Below are positions 6,691-12,570 of a stretch of 12,570 nt of DNA, in pieces. Made by a program: the position numbers and the translations under genes. Position 1 is the first letter of the stretch. Each line of letters starts with the position of its first letter. A model generated the notes under the pieces. It saw only the letters and a program-made list of their open reading frames with translations, ran no database searches and was not told the origin of the DNA. The DNA is from Aquificaceae bacterium (GTDB lineage Bacteria; Aquificota; Aquificia; Aquificales; Aquificaceae), in contig JALWEK010000085.1 in the NCBI GenBank assembly GCA_027014185.1, forward strand, positions 1 through 12,570, written 5' to 3'.

Positions 6691-7106
6691 CTTGATGTGG
6701 TTATAAGTATAACCCCCAATACCACGAGAATAGTTCCGAGGAGTTTCATGAAGGAAAAGGCCTCACCCAGGAGAATGAAGGCAAGAAGGCTAGCCCAGAG
6801 GGGAGAACTCGCCACTATGGGTGCCACTACCGACACCTCACCAACCTTTATCGCCTTGTAGTAGAGGAGAAGCCCTAGGAAGCCGGACACGAACCCTCCG
6901 AAGGATACTATGATGATGTCCCTCGTGGGATAGCTCAGAGACTCCCTAACGAGTAGTATGGATACGAGGGCGAACAGGGCTGCAGTAAGGTTATGGTAAA
7001 AGATCCCCACTAGGGGAGGCACCTCTCCCCTCAACCCTACCTTGAATATTAGCGGGGCGGTTCCCCAGACGAGTGCCGAGAGAAGGGCGAACAGGACGGC
7101 CTTCAT
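6687..7106 (-). CDS. Half-size EamA/DMT membrane protein
   Basis: A 139-residue very hydrophobic protein with about five membrane segments (roughly 2-20, 31-52, 64-84, 90-112, 117-137). The ALVWGTAPLIFK start (11-22) and the AIKVGEVSVVAPIVASSPLWA region (85-105) are typical of the EamA domain of the drug/metabolite transporter superfamily. Usual members hold two EamA repeats in about 290 residues; this one holds a single repeat, so a homo- or hetero-oligomer is expected. The reading frame ends cleanly and the next gene starts in it, so it does not look like a truncated remnant. The ATG at 7106 overlaps the xthA stop by 4 bases. The substrate is unknown. Confidence 0.82.
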   Translation of the reverse strand: MKAVLFALLSALVWGTAPLIFKVGLRGEVPPLVGIFYHNLTAALFALVSILLVRESLSYPTRDIIIVSFGGFVSGFLGLLLYYKAIKVGEVSVVAPIVASSPLWASLLAFILLGEAFSFMKLLGTILVVLGVILITTSR

Positions 7107-7879
7107 ACCTCCAACACCCCGACGACGGGAGCGTGGTCCGAGGGCTTAGGTTTCCTCCTCTTCCTGGGCCACAGATCCACGAATACATCCTTCAGCTTAT
7201 CCTTCAAGGGGTCCGTTACGAGTATGTAGTCTATCCTCATACCCTTGTCCTTCCAGATCATACCCCCTATGTAGTCCCACCAGGTAAACTGGACCTTGTC
7301 AGGGTAAAGATACCTGAAAGCGTCTATAAACCCCCACTCTATGATCCTTTCGAAGACTTCCCTCTCCTCCTTCATGGTACCTATGGTATCTCTCAGAAGC
7401 TCCGGATCGAAGACGTCTATATCCTCTCTCGCCACGTTGAAGTCCCCGACCATGCATACAGGGTCGTTCGGGGAGAAGTTCTCCTTCAAAAACTGAAGGA
7501 GTCTCTCGTAAAACTCGAGCTTGTAGTAGAACTTGTCGGTTCCCCTCAGATCTCCGTGAGGGGCGTACACGTTCACGAACCATACACCCTCTATCCTCCC
7601 GGTTATGATTCTCTTCTGCTTATCGAAGTACTCGTCCCCAAAGCCCTTTCTCACCTCCTCTATGGGGAACCTGGAGCATATGCATACTCCGTTGTAGGCC
7701 TTCTGGGAAAATACCTCGCACTCGTAGCCCCTGGCCCTGAACTCTTCGAAAGGAAAGTTTTTCTCTTCCTGCTTCAGCTCCTGGAGACAGAGAACATCTA
7801 CCGGCTGTCTTTCAAGCCACTGGAAAAGCAGGTCCTTCCTCGCCTTTATGGAGTTTACGTTGTAGGTCGCGACCTTCAT
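7103..7879 (-). CDS. xthA: Exodeoxyribonuclease III (AP endonuclease)
   Basis: A 258-residue endonuclease/exonuclease/phosphatase-fold enzyme that cuts DNA 5' of abasic sites and trims 3' ends in base excision repair. Active-site residues of the ExoIII family are all seen: N7 (TYNVNS), E34 (LQELK), Y105 (VNVYAPHG), D146 and N148 (GDFNVA), D217 (RIDYIL), and D248-H249 (SDHAP). The family-typical start is the ATG at 7879 (MKVATYNVNS); an in-frame ATG at 7936 lies inside the tRNA gene and its extra 19 residues are only translated tRNA. The start is 9 bases after the tRNA-Ser(UGA) CCA end, with at most GGAA as a weak ribosome binding site. It overlaps the EamA gene by 4 bases. Confidence 0.95.
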   Translation of the reverse strand: MKVATYNVNSIKARKDLLFQWLERQPVDVLCLQELKQEEKNFPFEEFRARGYECEVFSQKAYNGVCICSRFPIEEVRKGFGDEYFDKQKRIITGRIEGVWFVNVYAPHGDLRGTDKFYYKLEFYERLLQFLKENFSPNDPVCMVGDFNVAREDIDVFDPELLRDTIGTMKEEREVFERIIEWGFIDAFRYLYPDKVQFTWWDYIGGMIWKDKGMRIDYILVTDPLKDKLKDVFVDLWPRKRRKPKPSDHAPVVGVLEV

Positions 7880-7888
7880 GTTTCCAGC

Positions 7889-7979
7889 TGGCGGAGGGGG
7901 TGGGATTCGAACCCACGGAGGGCTGCGAACCCTCAAGGGATTTCAAATCCCCCGCCTTCGTCCGCTCGGCCACCCCTCC
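7889..7979 (-). tRNA. tRNA-Ser, anticodon UGA
   Basis: A class II tRNA on the minus strand with encoded CCA (7891-7889). The acceptor is GGAGGGG (7979-7973) with CCCCTCC (7899-7893) and discriminator G (7892). The anticodon stem GGGGA/TCCCT closes the loop TTTGAAA, giving anticodon TGA, which reads UCA and other UCN codons. A variable-arm hairpin GAGGG/CCCTC and a T arm GTGGG-TTCGAAT-CCCAC follow. It lies 19 bases after the stop of the 101-residue gene and 9 bases before xthA, all on the same strand. A weak -10 candidate, TAATAT (7997-7992), lacks a matching -35, so co-transcription with its neighbours is quite possible. Confidence 0.96.
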
Positions 7980-7998
7980 TTGAGATAAGGGATATTAA

Positions 7999-8304
7999 TC
8001 ATCCTCCTCCGTACTCGCTCTGATCTATCTCCATCTCGAACTCTTGTATAAAGTGCTCTATGAGATTGACGAGCTCCTCCAGATCCCTCCTGAGATGATA
8101 TTCGTAGAGATCTATCCTTCTCTCGTAGTAATGCTCGTTTACATAGTACCTAACCCTCACGTATGGAACGCCGACCTCGGATTCGTACCCCTCTTCCCCC
8201 GGGAGGAATACGTCCACGTCCACCTCGCTGCCTTCACTCTTGTTCTTAAATATCTCCCTGAGTTCTAGAACCTTCTCCTTGTACTTCTCCCATTCATGCT
8301 TCAT
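7999..8304 (-). CDS. Unrecognised acidic 101-residue protein
   Basis: I do not recognise this protein. It is soluble and highly charged, with an excess of Glu and Asp. A charged helix (1-20) comes first, then a probable beta section with alternating Val/Tyr (28-62, including VPYVRVRYYVNEHYYERR) and a long amphipathic C-terminal helix (65-92), ending in a flexible YGGG tail. It has no cysteine, no signal peptide and no membrane segment. The helix-sheet-helix outline could be a small binding or dimerisation domain. It begins 11 bases after the lpxI stop with no Shine-Dalgarno, but with an extended -10-like TGT-TAAAAT ending 8 bases before the ATG. Codon use matches its neighbours, and the frame lies neatly between lpxI and the tRNA, which supports a real gene. 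Confidence 0.65.
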   Translation of the reverse strand: MKHEWEKYKEKVLELREIFKNKSEGSEVDVDVFLPGEEGYESEVGVPYVRVRYYVNEHYYERRIDLYEYHLRRDLEELVNLIEHFIQEFEMEIDQSEYGGG

Positions 8305-8312
8305 GGTGGTTC

Positions 8313-8321
8313 ATTTTAACA
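8313..8321 (-). promoter_or_regulatory. Extended -10-like box before the 101-residue gene
   Basis: TGTTAAAAT on the minus strand (8321-8313) matches the extended -10 form TGnTAnnnT. It overlaps the lpxI stop codon and ends 8 bases before the ATG at 8304. No -35 is visible, which extended -10 promoters can tolerate. Transcription from here would give a leaderless or nearly leaderless mRNA, possibly continuing into the tRNA and xthA. Confidence 0.35.
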
Positions 8322-9101
8322 TAACCCTATCACGGATATACCGAGCCTATCCGCAACCCTCAGGAACTTCTCCTTATCGACTATATAGACCTTACCCGCC
8401 TCGAGGAACAGGGAGTCGGCCTTCACCTCCCTCATAACCTCGAGGGTCTCGATCCCGACCGTGGGAACGTCTATCCTGAAGTCCTGGTTCTTCCTGGCCA
8501 CCTTCACAACCCTGGTTCCCTTACCTCCTATCCTTCCTCCCCTCCTTATAGTCTCCTGTGTACCTTCCATAGCCTCAACGGCAACGACGGCCTTGCTCTT
8601 GACCACTACCGTCTGACCCACATCGAGCTCTGCCAGCTCCTTAGCTATGAAGAATCCGAATATGCCGTCCTCGGTAGCCTCCTCTTCAGGCTCCCTCCTG
8701 CCCATAACACCCTCGTCAGCCAGGAGCTCCCTGAGATATGGCGTAGGGTCTATGAACTCAAAGCCTTCCTCCTCGAGGACCTCCATAAAGGCCTTAACCA
8801 GACTCGCAGGCCTTCTATCTTTTGCACGCCTTAAAACGGAGAGAGCTTTCAGATCGAAGTTGAGAAGGCCCGTGTATATGAGCCTGTGTTCGAACTTCCC
8901 GAGCATGACGATCTCACGAACCCCCTTCTTTTTAAATAGCTTTATCAACCCCCCTACCTTTCCCACAGGCAGGAGCTCGTCCACCTGCGAATCGGTTATG
9001 CCCTTCACACCTACGCTGAAGACCTCCTCTCCCGATCTCCGTGCCGATTCTTTGAAGATCTCAGGCAGCCTACCCCTTCCAGCTATAAGACCGATGGGCA
9101 T
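8316..9101 (-). CDS. lpxI: UDP-2,3-diacylglucosamine pyrophosphatase LpxI
   Basis: A 261-residue LpxI (DUF1009) protein. It hydrolyses UDP-2,3-diacylglucosamine to lipid X and UMP, the fourth step of lipid A synthesis, as the alternative to LpxH. The family start IGLIAGRGRLPE (3-14), GVKGITD (31-37), VGKVGGLIKLFKKKGV (46-61), the region VGQTVVVKSKAVVAVEAMEGT (161-181) and the metal/catalytic DVPTVG (211-216, D211) are all present. The ATG at 9101 starts at the conserved N terminus; an in-frame ATG at 9161 would add 20 residues, run into the divergent rng gene, and is not expected. The gene lies divergently to rng across 28 bases. Its presence implies an LPS-type outer membrane. Confidence 0.95.
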   Translation of the reverse strand: MPIGLIAGRGRLPEIFKESARRSGEEVFSVGVKGITDSQVDELLPVGKVGGLIKLFKKKGVREIVMLGKFEHRLIYTGLLNFDLKALSVLRRAKDRRPASLVKAFMEVLEEEGFEFIDPTPYLRELLADEGVMGRREPEEEATEDGIFGFFIAKELAELDVGQTVVVKSKAVVAVEAMEGTQETIRRGGRIGGKGTRVVKVARKNQDFRIDVPTVGIETLEVMREVKADSLFLEAGKVYIVDKEKFLRVADRLGISVIGLC

Positions 9102-9129
9102 ATCAGAAAATACTTTAAAATATCTACCG
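9102..9129. promoter_or_regulatory. 28-bp divergent start region between lpxI and rng
   Basis: The gap is AT-rich in an otherwise GC-rich setting. On the plus strand TAAAAT (9116-9121) ends 8 bases before the rng ATG; on the minus strand TAAAGT (9117-9112) ends 10 bases before the lpxI ATG. The two boxes share two base pairs. Neither start has a Shine-Dalgarno. Any -35 elements would lie inside the opposite gene. The short spacing fits leaderless transcripts from both sides. Confidence 0.45.
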
Positions 9130-10521
9130 ATGGATGTGCGCCTTATAATATCCGCAAGCAAAAGCCTCGTACTTTCCTTCCTACTAAAGGAAAAGGAGAT
9201 CTCGGAGATAAAGGTAGAGAAGAGGGAGGATCAGAGGCTTGCGGGAAGCATATTCAAGGGGAGGATAAAGAGGCTCGCCAAGAGCCTGAACGGAGCCTTT
9301 GTAGATATAGGTCTAGATAAGGAGGCTTACCTGCCCTTCAAGGGTTTGGAGGGTGAGGGTGAGGAGGGATGTGCCCCTCTGGATATGGGGGCCGAGGTTA
9401 TAGTTCAGATGAAAAGGGAGCCTATAGAGGAGAAGGGGGCAAAGGTAACCTGCCGTATAAGCATCCCCGGGAAGTACCTCGTTTACCTGCCCACTACAAA
9501 CAAGGTCTTCGTATCGTCGAAGATAGAGAACGAGGAGAAGAGAAGGTATTTCAAGGAGCTCCTAGAAAGGGAGCTTCAGAACGATGGTGTGATAGTTAGG
9601 ACCTCCGCCGAGTGGGTCTCGGAAGAAGAGCTCTTGCAGGAACTGGACTCTCTGAGAAGAACCTGGGAGAAGATAAGGGAGAAGGCCTCTTCCATCAAGG
9701 CGGGTCTCCTCCACGAGGAGGTGCCGATCTGGGCACAGATGATAAGGGACTACTGGCACGATCTATCAGAGATAGTGGTTGACGACAGGGAGTTGTGGGC
9801 GGAGATCCTCTCATTCTTGGAGGAGAACTTTCCCGAACTGGTCGAGAAGGTCAGGTACGTAAGGGACATGAGCGTCTTTTTTAAGAGGTACGGCCTCGAC
9901 AAGGCTATGACCAAGCTCTTCGCCAAGTATATATGGCTGAAGGGAGGAGGGTACATAATCATAGAGGAAACGGAGGCCATGACCGTTATAGATGTAAACA
10001 GCGGATCCGGGTGTGGAGACACTCTGGAGGAGAACGCCCTTAAGACCAACCTCGAAGCCGCCGAAGAGATAGCCAAGCAGATAAAACTCAGGGATATAGG
10101 CGGCATCATAATAATAGACTTCATAGACATGAAGGATAAGAAAAACAGGGACAGGGTGGTAAAAAAGGTTAAGGAGCTCTTCTCAGACGAGGGATCTAAG
10201 GTTCACGTTTACGGTATAACGAACCTCGGACTTTTGGAACTCACGAGGAAGAAGGAGACGCCAAGCGTAACCAGGTTGCTCTCGGTCGATTGCCCGTACT
10301 GTAAGGGGAAGGGGTTTATAAAGAGCCCCGAGGTCGTTCTCTACGAGATCGAGAAGGAGATAAACTATTTCAAGGGCAGGTACTTGGAGCTCAGGGTAAA
10401 CCCCACTTTAAAGGGAAGCGTAGAGAAGCTGCTGGAGAAGAAGAACCTGAAGCAGTGGGTTCACATAAAAGAAGAGTGTGACGTTCCGCTCGATTACTAC
10501 GAGATGTTCTTAGCAGGATGA
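9130..10521 (+). CDS. rng: Ribonuclease E/G family endoribonuclease
   Basis: A 463-residue single-strand endoribonuclease of RNase G length, without the long C-terminal scaffold of E. coli RNase E. An S1 domain (about 35-110, with GAFVDIGLDKEAYLP) is followed by the RNase H-like catalytic region. Metal ligands are D288 (VIDVNSG) and D330 (IIIDFIDM). The linker GDTLEENALKTNLEAAEEIA (296-315) and the zinc-link cysteines C388 and C391 (CPYC) that join dimers are present. It would process rRNA and decay mRNA from 5'-monophosphate ends. The start is ATG 9130 (MDVRLIIS); GTG 9136 is an alternative. The same frame stays open upstream to 8647, but that part is antisense to lpxI and unlike RNase G. 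The stop overlaps the first ATG of bamD. Confidence 0.94.
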   Translation: MDVRLIISASKSLVLSFLLKEKEISEIKVEKREDQRLAGSIFKGRIKRLAKSLNGAFVDIGLDKEAYLPFKGLEGEGEEGCAPLDMGAEVIVQMKREPIEEKGAKVTCRISIPGKYLVYLPTTNKVFVSSKIENEEKRRYFKELLERELQNDGVIVRTSAEWVSEEELLQELDSLRRTWEKIREKASSIKAGLLHEEVPIWAQMIRDYWHDLSEIVVDDRELWAEILSFLEENFPELVEKVRYVRDMSVFFKRYGLDKAMTKLFAKYIWLKGGGYIIIEETEAMTVIDVNSGSGCGDTLEENALKTNLEAAEEIAKQIKLRDIGGIIIIDFIDMKDKKNRDRVVKKVKELFSDEGSKVHVYGITNLGLLELTRKKETPSVTRLLSVDCPYCKGKGFIKSPEVVLYEIEKEINYFKGRYLELRVNPTLKGSVEKLLEKKNLKQWVHIKEECDVPLDYYEMFLAG

Positions 10522-10523
10522 GG

Positions 10524-11435
10524 ATGAAAAAGATAATCCCCTTACTTCTGGCTGTGCTGCTCTTGGGTAGCTGTGCCAAGATGACCGAGGAGAAGAGGGC
10601 CAGGAAGGCCCAGGAGTACTACACCGCCGCAATAAAGGCTTTCAACGAGAAAGAGTACGACGATGCCGCATGGAACTTCAACGAGGCCCTGAAGTTTATG
10701 GACTACCTGACTCCTCGTCAGATAGAGAACGCTAAGTTCCTCCTGGGGAAGAGCTACTACCTGGACGGCGATTATGTTAACGCCGTTGTCGCCTTGGAGG
10801 ACTATATCTTTTACTACCCTAAGCTCTCAAGGACGGAGGAGGCCTACTACCTGCTCGTGGACAGCTACATAAAGGTCTCACCCGACCCTTACAGGGATCA
10901 GGAGTACACCTGGAAGGCGATAGACAAGGCTAAGGAGTTTCTGAGTAGGTTCCCCAACAGCCCGTTCGCTCCCAAGGTTCAGGAGCTAATAGACGAGGCT
11001 TACAGGAAGATAGCAAAGCATGAGCTCTTGATAGCCAGGTTCTACGAGGATTACGGCTACACCTACTCTGCGGCTATAAGGTACAGGGAAATTCTTCTGA
11101 ACTTCTCCAAGTACGTCTCTGAGGAAGAGGTAGCCTTCAGGTATATAAGGTGCCTCCTCCTTTCCGACGAACAGGTCAGGTTCGAAAAGGATAAGATAAA
11201 GGATCTGCTCGATGAGACTAAGGACAAGCTCGAAGACGTTAAAGGAGAGGAGAGGAAGGCCGTTGAGAGGAGGATAAAGTTTCTAGAAGATGAGATTGAA
11301 AGGTGGGAAAAGATAGGCAAAAGAGCCAGGGAGGAGGCCCTTGAAGCTATGAAGAAGTACAGGGAGGTATACGGGAACACACTGTACTACAGGAAACTGG
11401 AGGAGCTTCTGAAGAAGAAGGCATGGAAAAGCTGA
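10524..11435 (+). CDS. bamD: Outer-membrane assembly lipoprotein BamD
   Basis: A 303-residue lipoprotein: two lysines, a Leu-rich stretch and the lipobox LGSC with lipidated C17. The residues after it, KMTEE, lack an Asp at +2 and so fit outer-membrane sorting. TPR-like helical repeats follow; the segment with PYRDQEYTWKA (122-132) and FLSRFPNSPF (139-148), then YRKIAKHELLIARFYEDYG (160-178), matches the BamD core. It would act in the Bam complex that inserts beta-barrels. About 85 residues from 219 to the end form a charged coiled-coil tail longer than in E. coli BamD (about 245 residues). The start at 10524 has AGGA 5 bases upstream; ATG 10518 overlaps the rng stop (ATGA) but has no well-spaced ribosome binding site. 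It overlaps rsfS by 13 bases. Confidence 0.88.
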   Translation: MKKIIPLLLAVLLLGSCAKMTEEKRARKAQEYYTAAIKAFNEKEYDDAAWNFNEALKFMDYLTPRQIENAKFLLGKSYYLDGDYVNAVVALEDYIFYYPKLSRTEEAYYLLVDSYIKVSPDPYRDQEYTWKAIDKAKEFLSRFPNSPFAPKVQELIDEAYRKIAKHELLIARFYEDYGYTYSAAIRYREILLNFSKYVSEEEVAFRYIRCLLLSDEQVRFEKDKIKDLLDETKDKLEDVKGEERKAVERRIKFLEDEIERWEKIGKRAREEALEAMKKYREVYGNTLYYRKLEELLKKKAWKS

Positions 11436-11752
11436 GATTCATAAAGAATACCCTTGAGAATAAGAAGGCAGAGGATCTGGTCATCCTCGACGTTTCAAAG
11501 CTGACGAACATAGCGGACTTCTTCGTGATAGCCACAGCCAATTCACCCGTCCACGCCAGGGCCCTGGCAGATCATCTGGTGGAAGAAGCTGAGAAGGCAG
11601 GTTACACGGTGGACCACGTTGAGGGCATGGAGTTCGGAAACTGGATACTTATAGACCTCCTCGATGTTATAGTCCACATCTTCACCCCGGAGTGGAGGGA
11701 GCACTACGGTATAGAATGGATATGGGCTGAGGCGGAGAGGGTGGAGGTATGA
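11423..11752 (+). CDS. rsfS: Ribosomal silencing factor RsfS (Iojap family)
   Basis: A 109-residue protein of the Iojap/DUF143 family. It binds ribosomal protein L14 and blocks joining of the subunits when nutrients are short. Family signatures are complete: KAEDLVILDVSKLTNIADFF (15-34), a serine-containing ANSPVHARALADHL (39-52), GNWILIDLLDVIVHIF (72-87) and the C-terminal HYGIEWIWAEAE (94-105). The length is standard. The ATG at 11423 lies inside the end of bamD, with a purine-rich AAGAAGAAGG upstream. In many bacteria rsfS sits beside nadD; here it is between bamD and a LapA-like gene. It overlaps the next gene in ATGA (11749-11752). Confidence 0.95.
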   Translation: MEKLRFIKNTLENKKAEDLVILDVSKLTNIADFFVIATANSPVHARALADHLVEEAEKAGYTVDHVEGMEFGNWILIDLLDVIVHIFTPEWREHYGIEWIWAEAERVEV

Positions 11753-12570
11753 TAGTTCTCAAGGTGGCTCTGTTCCTTTTCCTGCTCTTTTTGGCACTCG
11801 TCTTCGCGTACTACAACCTCCAGGAGGTCGAGATAAAGTTTCTCAAGTACTCCTTCAAACTTCCTCTGTTCCTTTCCATACTTTTGAGCTTTGTTATCGG
11901 CTTCCTAGTAGCTTACCTGTCCTCCGAGCTCAGATACGTGGGGACCAGGAGATACGGCGACAGGCTTAAAAAGGCCCTCAGGAAGCTCTGGACCGGGAGG
12001 TACGCGGGGGCCGAGTCGGAGCTGGTGAAGGTCCTCGACGAGGAGGAAACGGTCCCCGTATATGTAGAGGTCCTCAGTCATCTCGAGAAAGAGCCTTCCC
12101 TTCACCTTCAGAGGTACGGACTCGGCATAGTGGAGACAACGCTCGCCAAAAGGATCTTTAAGAAAGACAGAGAGAGGGCTAGGAATTTGCTGGAGAAGGC
12201 CCTCGGGAAGAACTGGGAGAACCTGGAGGCCAGGAGGATGCTCAGGAGCATCTACTTTTTGGAGGGGGATTACGAGAAGGGCCTCGATCTTCAAAGGAGC
12301 CTGGTGCAGGACTCGGAGAAGCAGCTTAGGGATGTGGAGAAGCGGGTGCTGGCCTCCATGCTCGCGGAGGCCAGAGGGGAAGAGGCCCTTCAGGAGGTAG
12401 AGAAACTTCCCCTCACGCCATCCTCTCTCGCCCTGCTTATAAGGTCGAAGGACCCTAAAGGTAGGAAGAAGTACGTGTCCAAGATGTTCGACCTAGGACT
12501 TCAGAACGAGGTTGTGTTGATACTCACCGAGAGGAACGGCCTCTCCCCAGAGCTTATAGAGGCCGTGGAG
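11749..12570 (+). CDS. LapA-like membrane domain fused to TPR-like repeats (partial)
   Basis: The frame is open from ATG 11749 to the right edge (274 codons) with no stop. Residues 1-60 hold two membrane segments (about 3-21 and 38-58) joined by YYNLQEVEIKFLKYSFKL (21-38), the layout of LapA/DUF1049. Residues from about 68 are cytosolic, helical and TPR-like: KKALRKLWTGRYAGAESEL, then ARNLLEKALGKNWENLEARR and IYFLEGDYEKGLDLQRSLV. In E. coli LapA and LapB (a TPR protein with one N-terminal membrane anchor) are separate and control LPS synthesis with FtsH and LpxC. Here the two parts look fused. A LapB C-terminal rubredoxin-like CxxC pair would lie beyond the window. GGAGAGG (11734-11740) may be the ribosome binding site, 8 bases upstream. 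Confidence 0.75.
   Translation, partial: MIVLKVALFLFLLFLALVFAYYNLQEVEIKFLKYSFKLPLFLSILLSFVIGFLVAYLSSELRYVGTRRYGDRLKKALRKLWTGRYAGAESELVKVLDEEETVPVYVEVLSHLEKEPSLHLQRYGLGIVETTLAKRIFKKDRERARNLLEKALGKNWENLEARRMLRSIYFLEGDYEKGLDLQRSLVQDSEKQLRDVEKRVLASMLAEARGEEALQEVEKLPLTPSSLALLIRSKDPKGRKKYVSKMFDLGLQNEVVLILTERNGLSPELIEAVE

Noticed and set aside
6687..7106. The EamA gene as a truncated pseudogene of a full transporter
   Set aside because: Both ends are in stop/start overlaps with intact neighbours, the domain is complete, and no remnant of a second repeat is seen.
7880..7936. An N-terminal extension of xthA starting at 7936
   Set aside because: The 19 extra residues are a translation of the 3' half of tRNA-Ser(UGA); ExoIII proteins begin at the MKVATYNVNS start (7879).
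7992..7997. TAATAT as an independent promoter for tRNA-Ser(UGA)
   Set aside because: It matches only four of six -10 bases and has no -35 at a usual distance; mentioned only as a weak candidate.
7073..8023. A 316-codon plus-strand open frame
   Set aside because: It runs antisense through xthA and across the tRNA-Ser gene; both are firmly identified on the minus strand.
8647..9129. A long N-terminal extension of the RNase E/G reading frame
   Set aside because: The frame is open upstream, but this part is antisense to the well-supported lpxI gene, its translation is Ser/Pro-rich and unlike RNase G, and the family start aligns with ATG 9130.
1..12570. CRISPR array, insertion sequence, integrase, phage or defence genes
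   Set aside because: No spaced direct repeats, terminal inverted repeats or such proteins were found; both tRNA genes have intact ends with no duplicated 3' segment that would mark an att site.

Overview
The window is a dense bacterial chromosomal stretch, most likely from a thermophilic Gram-negative chemolithotroph of the Aquificaceae type. That placement is inferred from base and codon habits (heavy ATA for Ile, AGG/AGA for Arg, GAG/AAG for Glu/Lys), charged and compact proteins, 4-nt stop/start overlaps, and outer-membrane biogenesis genes (LpxI, BamD). No database search was possible. I see no insertion sequence, prophage, CRISPR array or rRNA. No gene is clearly broken, and no gap exceeds about 40 bases.

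Layout. (1) 1-899, minus strand: the first five codons of a gene leaving the left edge with a strong ribosome binding site, a tRNA-Ser(GGA), and a PolB-type DEDDy 3'-5' exonuclease. (2) 936-2917, plus strand: a KtrB/KtrA-type potassium uptake pair, divergent from the exonuclease across 36 bases and overlapping its convergent neighbour by 4 bases. (3) 2914-9101, minus strand: one nearly gapless run. In transcription order it holds lpxI, an unrecognised acidic 101-residue protein, tRNA-Ser(UGA), exodeoxyribonuclease III, a half-size EamA protein, a PGPGW/DUF454-like membrane protein, panB, a GspE/PilB ATPase, a DUF3108-like exported protein and a small TPR protein. (4) 9130-12570, plus strand: RNase E/G, BamD, RsfS, and a LapA-like membrane domain fused to a TPR-like region, cut by the right edge.

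Functionally, lpxI (lipid A), bamD (outer-membrane protein insertion) and the LapA/TPR protein (likely LPS assembly control) form an envelope-biogenesis group around a divergent start region, with RNA and translation factors (RNase G, RsfS) between them. The minus-strand run mixes housekeeping enzymes with a secretion/pilus motor and two possible accessory proteins.

Two cross-cutting patterns deserve attention. Several genes that follow a non-coding gap and lack a Shine-Dalgarno have a TATAAT/TAAAAT-like hexamer 7-10 bases before the start codon, as expected for leaderless mRNAs, while genes with a good Shine-Dalgarno have the hexamer 20-24 bases away. A tRNA gene also sits inside the long run only 9 bases before the xthA start codon, so tRNA processing would create the mRNA 5' end.
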